Below, in pieces: positions 1 to 5,718 of a stretch of DNA of 6,362 bases; the first letter of the stretch is position 1; each line of letters starts with the position of its first letter. The notes beneath the pieces were generated by a model. The model ran no database searches. It was not told where the DNA came from and worked only from the letters and a program-made list of their open reading frames with translations. This DNA comes from Treponema sp. (GTDB lineage: Bacteria > Spirochaetota > Spirochaetia > Treponematales > Breznakiellaceae): positions 1 to 6,362 of the forward strand of contig JAIWNU010000209.1 of NCBI GenBank assembly GCA_020216655.1. The letters are read 5' to 3'. The translations under genes were made by a program, and so were the position numbers.

Positions 1-140
1 CCGTCCTTAAGACTCTTCATTTTTACCCGTGCAAAGGCACCGCCCTTGCCGGGATTAACAAATTCTCGTTCAACCACGATAAAGGGCTGGCCCTTCTGCA
101 GCAAACAGGTGCCTTTGGCGATATCTCCGCCTCGAATCAT
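1..140 (-). CDS. efp: Elongation factor P, N-terminal part (runs off the left edge)
   Basis: EF-P binds between the ribosomal P and E sites and relieves stalling at consecutive prolines. The 46 complete codons read from ATG at 140-138 begin MIRGGDIAKGTCLL and continue through EFVNPGKGGAFARVK, which is the conserved loop of the KOW-like N-terminal domain. In this numbering K32 of PGKG aligns with E. coli K34, the residue that receives beta-lysine. An EpmA homologue lies in the same window (4699-5709), which supports that modification. The start is backed by an AGAGAGG ribosome-binding site at 147-153, 6 bases upstream, and by a good promoter beyond it. The remaining roughly 140 residues (OB domains II and III) lie outside the window. 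Family assignment is secure. The spirochaete-like flavour of the N-terminus is my recollection, not a search. Confidence 0.93.
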   Translation of the reverse strand, partial: MIRGGDIAKGTCLLQKGQPFIVVEREFVNPGKGGAFARVKMKSLKD

Positions 141-183
141 AATGGTCCTCTCTTATTGGAATACGATATGCAGTAGTTTTTTT

Positions 184-212
184 ATTATATCAATTTGATA
201 AATCTTAGTCTA
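184..212 (-). promoter_or_regulatory. Promoter of efp (extended -10 sigma-70 type)
   Basis: On the minus strand a perfect TATAAT (184-189) is preceded by TGA, giving the extended -10 form TGnTATAAT. A 4-of-6 match to the -35 box, TAGACT (207-212), lies 17 bp upstream. Transcription would begin near 177, giving a leader of about 37 bases with the AGAGAGG ribosome-binding site near its end. A 13-bp palindrome (188-200) sits in the spacer and overlaps the last bases of the -10 box. Consensus fit and position are seen directly; activity is inferred. Confidence 0.7.
188..200. repeat. 13-bp palindrome in the efp promoter spacer
   Basis: TATCAA-T-TTGATA is a perfect inverted repeat with 6-bp arms around one central base. 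It lies between the -35 and -10 boxes of the efp promoter. The position suits an operator, but the sequence is AT-rich and chance occurrence is plausible. Confidence 0.4.
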
Positions 213-247
213 GAAACTTGATTATGCTTCCGGTGATATGCTTCGCC

Positions 248-275
248 TTGACAAAAATGGTCATATGCTCATAAT
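248..275 (+). promoter_or_regulatory. Promoter of the mrp-lipoprotein transcript
   Basis: A perfect TTGACA (248-253) is followed by a 16-bp spacer and CATAAT (270-275), a 5-of-6 match to the -10 box. The expected start of transcription is near 282, only about 3 bases before the first possible mrp start codon (285) and about 33 before the second (315). The -10 box is also the inner part of the left arm of a 9-bp inverted repeat, so a bound protein would probably block polymerase. Confidence 0.65.
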
Positions 276-290
276 CAAAGCATTATGAGC
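267..290. promoter_or_regulatory. Candidate operator: 9-bp inverted repeat over the mrp -10 box
   Basis: GCTCATAAT (267-275) and ATTATGAGC (282-290) are perfect reverse complements separated by 6 bases. The left arm contains the -10 box and the right arm contains the ATG at 285. Because transcription should begin inside the element, it is better read as a DNA-binding site for a dimeric regulator than as an RNA hairpin. The regulator is unknown. The AT-rich core loosely resembles Fur/PerR-type half-sites, but the spacing differs and I do not assign it. Confidence 0.55.
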
Positions 291-1061
291 GCAGCTATAG
301 AGAAATTTTCCAAAATGGGAATTAAACACCTTATTGGTGTTGTAAGCGGAAAAGGCGGGGTCGGAAAATCGACTACCAGCGTACTTCTGGCCCAGGCTTT
401 GGCAGCACGGGGCTACAAGACGGGCCTTTTAGATGCGGATATCACCGGTCCCAGCATTCCCCGGCTTTTTGGTCTTGAGGGCCTTAAGGGTGAAAGCGAC
501 GGCGAAAAACTTTATCCCCTGGAAGCTGATCAGGGTATCAAGGTTATTTCGGTTAACATGTTTTTACCCGAAGAAGATGAGCCGGTTATTTGGCGAGGCC
601 CCTTGCTTTCTAGGGCACTTAAGCAGTTTTACGAAGAAGTTGCCTGGGGCGAGCTCGATTACCTTGTAGTAGACTTTCCCCCTGGAACAAGCGACGTGGT
701 TTTAAGCGGTTTCCAGCAGCTTCCTTTGGATGGTATCGTCGTTGTGGTAACTCCGCAGGATTTTGTGTCCATGATAGTGGCCAAGTCGGTAAAAATGGCG
801 GTAAAAACCAACGTTAAGGTCCTTGGTATGGTGGAAAATATGGGTTCCATGATTTGTCCCCACTGCGGCAGCGAATTTACCCTCTTTGCCCAGGGCCAGG
901 CGAGGGAAGGATCTGAGAACCTCCAAATGCCGGTCCTTGCCCGCTTCCCCTGGAGGCAGGAACTTGCCCAGCGGGGGGCTCTCATATGGAGCCATCTCCC
1001 GGCTGACCTGCAGGCCGCTGCAGATGCTCTTGTACAGAACGTGGTTGTATCATTAAAATAA
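285..1061 (+). CDS. mrp: Mrp/NBP35-family Fe-S cluster carrier ATPase, short form
   Basis: This is a cytoplasmic P-loop ATPase of the SIMIBI/MinD class that is thought to bind a bridging 4Fe-4S cluster as a dimer and pass it to apo-proteins. Seen in the sequence: deviant Walker A GKGGVGKST (22-30), switch I DADITGPSIPRLFG (50-63), Walker B LVVDFPPGTSD (127-137), and the family signature GMVENMGSMICPHCG (181-195), whose C191 and C194 are the cluster ligands. It has 258 residues and lacks the N-terminal MIP18/DUF59 domain of E. coli-type Mrp, as in many short homologues. The start is uncertain. ATG at 285 has no ribosome-binding site and lies at the predicted transcription start, so it would be nearly leaderless. 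ATG at 315 (248 aa) has only a weak GAGA upstream. The lipoprotein gene follows after about 30 bases, probably on the same transcript. Confidence 0.9.
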   Translation: MSAAIEKFSKMGIKHLIGVVSGKGGVGKSTTSVLLAQALAARGYKTGLLDADITGPSIPRLFGLEGLKGESDGEKLYPLEADQGIKVISVNMFLPEEDEPVIWRGPLLSRALKQFYEEVAWGELDYLVVDFPPGTSDVVLSGFQQLPLDGIVVVVTPQDFVSMIVAKSVKMAVKTNVKVLGMVENMGSMICPHCGSEFTLFAQGQAREGSENLQMPVLARFPWRQELAQRGALIWSHLPADLQAAADALVQNVVVSLK

Positions 1062-1091
1062 ACTTATCTAGCTGTGGTTACCGGGGGCTTA

Positions 1092-2039
1092 ATGCGAAGC
1101 ATAATGCAAAAAGTGAAAGAATCTTTACTCATGATTCTCATAGGCAGTGTCTTGTCCTGTGTTTCAGTAAAAAAGGTTGAACCTCCGGTACCGCCGCCAC
1201 CTATCCCGGAGCCTGTGCCGCAGTTTTCTGTGGGGCTTCCCATACTGGAATCGGGTGGGGAGCTTGCGGTTCTCTTTAAGGTCCCGCTTAAGATTGAAAA
1301 TCCGGGAAAAGATACTTACGCACTGCAAAACCTGGAAGCTGAGGCGGTTTTGCACCTGCCTGATCGGGATCTAAAACTACAAACCCAGCTTGTCAGTGCT
1401 GAACAAGAACCAGTTCAGGGCACCATGATTGATCCTCATGGGAGCTCTGCCTGGTCGCTTGCTGTTTCAGTACCCCTTGATCAGGTACTTTCCCATTTTT
1501 CTGAACCTGCTTCGGCTGCTTCTCGCCCAGATGGATCCAATAATGCATCTAAAGTGTTCGATGTTTCTGCCATGGCGATGCTCCTCGATCCGCGGGGCAA
1601 GGTTTTGAACCTGGAAACCAAGACAGCGATACCCATGCCCCAGATCTTTTGGCCAGAGGTCAGGGTGCTGAACATCGCAGTTAAGCGGGCTGAGCTAATC
1701 AATACGAGGCTTAAGGTTCGGCTGCTGATAGAAAACCACAATAATTTTCCCCTGACTCTTTCCCGTTTTTCCTATGAGCTCTACGGAAACGGTCGTTTCT
1801 GGGCAGACGGAAGCCTGGCTGACCTCTTTACCATACAGGGCAACGAAAGTATCGAGAAAGATATTTATCTCCTTATGAATTTCATCAATATGAAACGGGA
1901 TTTGCTGGATCAGGTTATTGCACTGAAATCGGTGCAATACCGTTTCCATGGGGACCTGCGGATAGAAAGCCCACTCCTGTACTTGCCGGCCTTCCCCTAT
2001 GCTTTTGACAAGCAGGGGAGCTCTCCGGTCATTGAATAA
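1092..2039 (+). CDS. Lipoprotein with two LEA14/WHy-like domains
   Basis: Starting at ATG 1092 the protein has 315 residues. It begins with a lipoprotein signal: a basic n-region (R2, K7, K9), hydrophobic segment 11-22, and the relaxed spirochaete-type lipobox VLSC with C23 as the lipidated residue. A proline-rich linker (about 31-44, with PPVPPPPIPEPVP) leads to two beta-rich repeats, about 46-180 and 190-305. Each carries the WHy/LEA-2 pattern of hydrophobic strands with an Asn-rich turn: KIENPG at 68-72 and LIENHNNFPLTLSRFSYEL at 212-230, the second followed by YGNGRFWADG. The function of bacterial WHy lipoproteins is not settled; stress protection or envelope binding are guesses. I chose 1092 over the in-frame GTG at 1074 because GGGGG (1083-1087) is a better-placed ribosome-binding site and the signal peptide becomes typical. 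ATG 1104 is also possible. Probably cotranscribed with mrp. Confidence 0.8.
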   Translation: MRSIMQKVKESLLMILIGSVLSCVSVKKVEPPVPPPPIPEPVPQFSVGLPILESGGELAVLFKVPLKIENPGKDTYALQNLEAEAVLHLPDRDLKLQTQLVSAEQEPVQGTMIDPHGSSAWSLAVSVPLDQVLSHFSEPASAASRPDGSNNASKVFDVSAMAMLLDPRGKVLNLETKTAIPMPQIFWPEVRVLNIAVKRAELINTRLKVRLLIENHNNFPLTLSRFSYELYGNGRFWADGSLADLFTIQGNESIEKDIYLLMNFINMKRDLLDQVIALKSVQYRFHGDLRIESPLLYLPAFPYAFDKQGSSPVIE

Positions 2040-2077
2040 GCCTCAGAGTCTCTGTTGGTCCGCTGATTGACAGCCTC

Positions 2078-2106
2078 TTGACAGATATTAGTTGAAAAAT
2101 TACAAT
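2078..2106 (+). promoter_or_regulatory. Promoter of the beta-glucosidase-ROK operon
   Basis: TTGACA (2078-2083, 6 of 6) and TACAAT (2101-2106, 5 of 6) are separated by an ideal 17 bp. The predicted transcription start is near 2113, leaving a leader of about 50 bases before the ATG at 2164. A second TTGACAG copy lies 11 bp upstream (2067-2073) but has no -10 box at the right distance. This is the best sigma-70-type promoter in the window. Confidence 0.8.
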
Positions 2107-2115
2107 CAAAACAAA

Positions 2116-2129
2116 ACCTTGCACAAGGT
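2116..2129. promoter_or_regulatory. Candidate operator: 14-bp palindrome just after the transcription start
   Basis: ACCTTG-CA-CAAGGT is a perfect inverted repeat with 6-bp arms and a 2-base centre, about 10 bp downstream of the -10 box and covering roughly +3 to +17. A 2-base loop is too tight for a stable RNA hairpin, so a DNA-binding site is the better reading. The ROK-type regulator encoded in the same operon is the natural candidate ligand; this link is inference. Confidence 0.6.
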
Positions 2130-2150
2130 ATTAATGACAATGAATACGAG

Positions 2151-2155
2151 GGAGG
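2151..2155 (+). promoter_or_regulatory. Ribosome-binding site that fixes the beta-glucosidase start
   Basis: GGAGG, within GAGGGAGG, ends 8 bases before the ATG at 2164. No similar site precedes the other in-frame candidates: TTG 2092, which lies inside the promoter, and the ATGs at 2134 and 2140. It therefore decides the start. Confidence 0.85.
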
Positions 2156-2163
2156 CACAGGGT

Positions 2164-3504
2164 ATGCCGAATTTGGATTTTCCTAAGGATTTTATTTGGG
2201 GAACCGCAACCGCCAGTTTCCAGGTGGAAGGGGCGGCCTATGAGGATGGCCGGGGCGAAAGCATCTGGGACCGGTTTTGCAGAATGCCGGGCAAGGTTTT
2301 TGCAGGCGATAACGGGGATGTGGCCTGTGACCAGTACCATCGGTATCCTGAAGATATTAAATTGATGAAAGAAGCGGGGATTCAGGCTTACCGTTTTTCT
2401 ATAGCTTGGCCCAGGATATATCCTGAAGGTACCGGTCAAGTGAATCCGAAGGGTCTTGCCTATTACCGAGCCTTGGCAACCGCCCTCCGGGATGCGGGCA
2501 TAGAACCGGTGGCAACCCTGTACCATTGGGACCTGCCCCAGGCTTTGCAGGATCGGGGGGGCTGGGAGAGCCGGGAGACCGCCTTTGCCTTTGAACAGTA
2601 TGCAAAAACCTGCTTTGCTGAACTTGGAGACCTTATTCATACCTGGATTACCCTGAATGAACCCTGGTGTTCCGCCTACTTAGGTTATGCCATGGGGCAC
2701 CATGCACCGGGTCTTACGGATATAAACGCAGCGGTACGGGCGGTACATCACCTTAATTTAGCCCATGGGCTTGCGGTTCGGGCCTTCAGGGTTTCAGGCA
2801 AGAAGGGGAGCATCGGCATTACCTGGAATATTATTATCCCCCGGCCTGCAACCAGGCAGGAACAGGATGTACGGGCCGCCGAATACTGCATCGATCGGGA
2901 TACCCGAATGTTTACCGGACCGGTGTGCGGCCATGGTTATCCCCGGGCATTTCTAGCGAGTATGGGCCTCTCGGTGCCTGAAGAGCCGGGGGATATGGAG
3001 ATAATATCCCAAAAAATCGATTTTGCGGGTCTTAATTATTACAGCGAGAGTGCGGTCGCCTGGGATGAGAGCAAAGAAGACCATGTCCGCTGGGTTCCAA
3101 CCTGGCAGGAAAAGACTGATATGGGCTGGCCTATTGTTCCCCAGGGTTTTAAGCGTTACCTCCGTTGGCTTAGCACGGAGACTGGAGGTATCCCTATCTA
3201 TGTAACCGAAAATGGCTGCGCCCAAAAAGACGAAGTCATCATCGATGAAACGGGGCTCCAGCGGGTTCATGATGCGGGCCGTATCGCTTACCTCAGGTCT
3301 CATTTCCTTGCTATGAAAGAAGCGCTGGATGAAGGGATTCCGCTCAAGGGCTATTTCCTCTGGTCTCTTTTAGACAATTTTGAATGGGCCCATGGCTACT
3401 CTAAGCGGTTTGGTATTATCTATATGAATTATGAGACCTTGCAACGAATTCCTAAAGACAGTTACTATTACTACAGGGATGTTATTGCAGGGTATGGTGA
3501 ATGA
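2164..3504 (+). CDS. Glycoside hydrolase family 1 beta-glucosidase
   Basis: Retaining hydrolase that releases glucose (or a related sugar) from beta-linked disaccharides such as cellobiose and from short beta-glucosides. From ATG 2164 it has 446 residues, the usual GH1 length, covering the whole (beta/alpha)8 barrel. Visible active-site residues: Q20 (SFQVEG), H121-W122 (YHWDLP), acid/base E166 (TLNEPW), N291-Y292 (LNYYSE), nucleophile E349 (YVTENG), and W400, E407 and W408 (LWSLLDNFEWAHGYSKRFG). E407-W408 in the sugar -1 pocket is the pattern of enzymes acting on unphosphorylated sugars; 6-phospho-beta-glucosidases have a phosphate-binding S/K/Y set there. There is no signal peptide, so it acts in the cytoplasm on imported substrate. 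No transporter gene is in the window. It heads an operon with the ROK gene, which overlaps its stop by 4 bases. Exact substrate range (glucoside, galactoside or fucoside) cannot be read from sequence. Confidence 0.93.
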   Translation: MPNLDFPKDFIWGTATASFQVEGAAYEDGRGESIWDRFCRMPGKVFAGDNGDVACDQYHRYPEDIKLMKEAGIQAYRFSIAWPRIYPEGTGQVNPKGLAYYRALATALRDAGIEPVATLYHWDLPQALQDRGGWESRETAFAFEQYAKTCFAELGDLIHTWITLNEPWCSAYLGYAMGHHAPGLTDINAAVRAVHHLNLAHGLAVRAFRVSGKKGSIGITWNIIIPRPATRQEQDVRAAEYCIDRDTRMFTGPVCGHGYPRAFLASMGLSVPEEPGDMEIISQKIDFAGLNYYSESAVAWDESKEDHVRWVPTWQEKTDMGWPIVPQGFKRYLRWLSTETGGIPIYVTENGCAQKDEVIIDETGLQRVHDAGRIAYLRSHFLAMKEALDEGIPLKGYFLWSLLDNFEWAHGYSKRFGIIYMNYETLQRIPKDSYYYYRDVIAGYGE

Positions 3505-4688
3505 TAGAAGGCAAAAATGAATGGTACGGTTCCCGCATTCTTTCGCTGCTCTATAAGAGTCCCGGCATAAGCCGATCGGACTTGGCAGACATTTTAGGTT
3601 TGGATCGGGGAACTGTAAGCCGCATTGTACAGTATCTTGTTTCAAGCGGACTTGTTGTGGAAGGGGAAGAGATCCAGGAAAACTCGGATCAGGCGGGACG
3701 TAAGAAGATCGCCCTCTATCTATCCGATTATTCTGGCTATTCTATAGGCCTTGAAGTACAGTATGAGTTTATCAAATACGGTGCGCTGAGCCCCCTGGGG
3801 ACTGAACTCTTTTCCGGTATCTTCTACCGGTCTGCCAAAGGGAATCTGGTAGAAGATATTGAATATGCGGTTAGCCTCGTAAGAGAAAAGTTTCCACAAA
3901 AGAAACTCTTTGGCGTAGGTATCGCCTTAAGCGGTCTGGTTGACCCGATCCGGGGCGTTTTGTTATTCAGCCTTTCTTTAGGTGCCCGGGAGCATCCCCT
4001 GGCGCTCGGAGCGGAATTGGAAGGGCGCTTGGGTGTGCCGGTTTTCCTTGACAATGACGCAAAGTGCTGCTGTTACGATGTACTTTCCCGTTCTTCCACA
4101 AATCGCTATGCAGAAAATGGAATGCCGCTCGTTTCTGAATCGGGGAATTTTATTTATACCTTCTGTGAGTTTATTGACAATCCTGAAGATACAGAGAAGT
4201 ACGAACGGATCGGAATTGGGACCGCAGTGGTCTTGCAGGAGAAGATTTTTTACGGCAGCCGCTTTGCTGCCGGCGAGTTCCGTAACCTGTATGCGGATCC
4301 TAATCTTCCCGGTCAATTCGGCCGCTATTCCTGCGATTATTTTCTGTCCATGAAAACTGACCTAGAGCGGCGGGCCCTCTTTATCCATGACCTCGCCGGC
4401 AGCATGGCCTATATTGCCAATTTCATGGATATTCAGCTCCTGTATATGGGGGGCGGCATTGAACGGTACGGCGAGGAATTGCAGGCAGCCTTTGACCGGG
4501 CGGTAGAAAGCACCTGGCTTTACCAGGAATATCTTCCCCGGCATATCCAAATCCAATTTGCTCCCTCGGATGAAAAACCTGCGGTCCGCGGGGCCGCCGC
4601 CATGGTGCACCGGCACATTTTCCTGGGGCCCATCCACGAGGGACAAAAGCGGACCGGGCTTGCTTATCTGGAATCTCTGCCGAATTGA
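3501..4688 (+). CDS. ROK-family transcriptional regulator (NagC/XylR-like)
   Basis: A 395-residue protein with an N-terminal winged helix-turn-helix (about 10-54; recognition helix near 35-47, DRGTVSRIVQYLV), a wing ending in AGRKK (65-69), and a C-terminal ROK sugar-binding domain. ROK landmarks are IGLEV (82-86), GVGIALSGLVDP (138-149), PVFLDNDAK (180-188) and YMGGGIERYGEEL (315-327). It resembles NagC/Mlc/XylR repressors, which release DNA on binding a sugar. The kinase-type DxGGT phosphate motif is absent, and the usual GEIGH and CxCGxxGCxE zinc signature is replaced by AGEFRN (257-262) followed by a region with a single cysteine (C278), so it should be neither a kinase nor a standard zinc-ROK protein. 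ATGA at 3501-3504 overlaps the glucosidase stop, implying translational coupling, with AGGG (3489-3492) as ribosome-binding site. It probably regulates its own operon through the palindrome at 2116-2129. Confidence 0.85.
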   Translation: MIEGKNEWYGSRILSLLYKSPGISRSDLADILGLDRGTVSRIVQYLVSSGLVVEGEEIQENSDQAGRKKIALYLSDYSGYSIGLEVQYEFIKYGALSPLGTELFSGIFYRSAKGNLVEDIEYAVSLVREKFPQKKLFGVGIALSGLVDPIRGVLLFSLSLGAREHPLALGAELEGRLGVPVFLDNDAKCCCYDVLSRSSTNRYAENGMPLVSESGNFIYTFCEFIDNPEDTEKYERIGIGTAVVLQEKIFYGSRFAAGEFRNLYADPNLPGQFGRYSCDYFLSMKTDLERRALFIHDLAGSMAYIANFMDIQLLYMGGGIERYGEELQAAFDRAVESTWLYQEYLPRHIQIQFAPSDEKPAVRGAAAMVHRHIFLGPIHEGQKRTGLAYLESLPN

Positions 4689-4698
4689 GTTTTGAAGT

Positions 4699-5709
4699 TT
4701 ATTGGCCGGTCATGGGGAAGGGAAGCACACTGTCTATGGTGGAACGGCCGACAATGGCCATAACGAGCCGGTCCAGGCCCATGGCCACCCCTGAACAGGC
4801 CGGGAAACTCCGTATTTTGCCATCCCGGTCCCGGCGAGGTTCGAATACCCGCCAGTACTGTTCATCAATTTGATGAGGAACCAGGGCCTTCTTTTGTTTT
4901 TCCTCCCCTTCTGCTGCAAAGTATCGGCGGACCTCTTCGCTGTCGGTTTCTTCGGTATAACAATTGGCGAGCTCTATGCCCCGTACATATAGTTCCCATC
5001 GTTCTTTGGCTAGACTGCCTGTACAATTTTTTGCCAGGCAGGGAACAAAGGCCGGGTAATCCATAAGCGCCACAGGTTTGTCCCGGGGTAGGTTTGGTTC
5101 TACTGTGTGGACAAAAATAAGGTTATAAAGATCCCCTAGGTCCATAAAATCCGCAACCGGCAACCCAAGCCGCAGGGCCTCTGCTGCGAGAGCCTCCCGG
5201 CCCTGGCGTGCAACCGTGTAGAGCGAAAAGCCTGCCCAGCGCTGGAATGCTTCTTCCATGCTCATCTGCACAAAGGGGGGCTGCACATCCGCTGGGGCAT
5301 CAGTGGGCAGCACAGACCGGAAGAGATCCTCCGTAATGGCAACCGAATCCTTATAGGTGGCTCCTATGGTGTAGTATTCCAGCATGGTAAATTCGGGGCT
5401 GTGGAGCCTGCCGGTCGATTCGCCGTTTCGGAAGCATTTGCTTATCTGATATATGCTTGTTCGATGCTGGGCAATAAGCTGTTTCATCCATAGTTCCGGA
5501 GAGGGAACCAGATAGTATTCTTTGCGCCGCTCTCTTCCTGCGCTGTCCGGGGGTAACAGGTATTCGGTTTTAAATACCTCAAGACATGTTTCCGGGATCA
5601 AGTGGGGCGCAAGAATGGGCGTATCTACTTCGAGATAATTGCGGCTGTCAAAAAAGGAGCGGATGGCCTTGAAAATACGGCTCCGCTCACGAAGCAGTTC
5701 TATATCCAT
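4699..5709 (-). CDS. epmA: EF-P (R)-beta-lysine ligase (EpmA/PoxA/GenX)
   Basis: A paralogue of the class II lysyl-tRNA synthetase catalytic core without the anticodon-binding domain. It activates (R)-beta-lysine with ATP and joins it to a lysine of EF-P. The 336 residues compare with about 325 in E. coli EpmA. Class II motifs: motif 1 FFDSRNYLEVDTPIL (19-33), motif 2 FRNGESTGRLHSPEFTMLEYY (start 93, end 113), motif 3 CSGVAMGLDRLVMAIVG (305-321). A309 in motif 3 falls where lysyl-tRNA synthetases have Gly, the change associated with EpmA's preference for beta-lysine. E246, N249 and Y251 in GIELANCYTEE fit the amino-acid pocket. It lies 9 bases after the murD stop, with only a weak AGAG ribosome-binding site, so it is probably read through from murD. 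Its substrate EF-P is encoded at 1-140. EpmB (lysine 2,3-aminomutase), which makes beta-lysine, is not in the window. Confidence 0.9.
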   Translation of the reverse strand: MDIELLRERSRIFKAIRSFFDSRNYLEVDTPILAPHLIPETCLEVFKTEYLLPPDSAGRERRKEYYLVPSPELWMKQLIAQHRTSIYQISKCFRNGESTGRLHSPEFTMLEYYTIGATYKDSVAITEDLFRSVLPTDAPADVQPPFVQMSMEEAFQRWAGFSLYTVARQGREALAAEALRLGLPVADFMDLGDLYNLIFVHTVEPNLPRDKPVALMDYPAFVPCLAKNCTGSLAKERWELYVRGIELANCYTEETDSEEVRRYFAAEGEEKQKKALVPHQIDEQYWRVFEPRRDRDGKIRSFPACSGVAMGLDRLVMAIVGRSTIDSVLPFPMTGQ

Positions 5710-5718
5710 CGGTTTGCT

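Noticed and set aside
177..183. T-run at 177-183 as a terminator tail
   Set aside because: No plus-strand gene ends before it and no hairpin precedes it; it is the A-tract just downstream of the efp -10 box on the other strand.
659..995. Minus-strand frames within mrp
   Set aside because: They lie opposite the conserved Walker B and CxxC region of Mrp and have no ribosome-binding site or motif.
1074..1091. GTG 1074 as the lipoprotein start
   Set aside because: It adds six residues before an otherwise typical lipoprotein signal and has no ribosome-binding site; ATG 1092 has GGGGG in front.
2044..2054. CAGAG-T-CTCTG as a terminator after the lipoprotein gene
   Set aside because: Arms are only 5 bp with a 1-base centre and no T-run follows, so it cannot form an intrinsic terminator.
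2092..2163. N-terminal extension of the beta-glucosidase from TTG 2092
   Set aside because: It overlaps the promoter -10 box, lies upstream of the expected transcription start, and has no ribosome-binding site; GGAGG at 2151-2155 points to ATG 2164, which gives a normal GH1 N-terminus.
2131..2640. Minus-strand 169-aa reading frame inside the beta-glucosidase gene
   Set aside because: It lies opposite a strongly conserved GH1 gene, covers its promoter leader, and shows no recognisable motif; a shadow frame.
3978..4353. Overlapping frames on both strands within the ROK gene
   Set aside because: No family features; the ROK frame explains the stretch completely.
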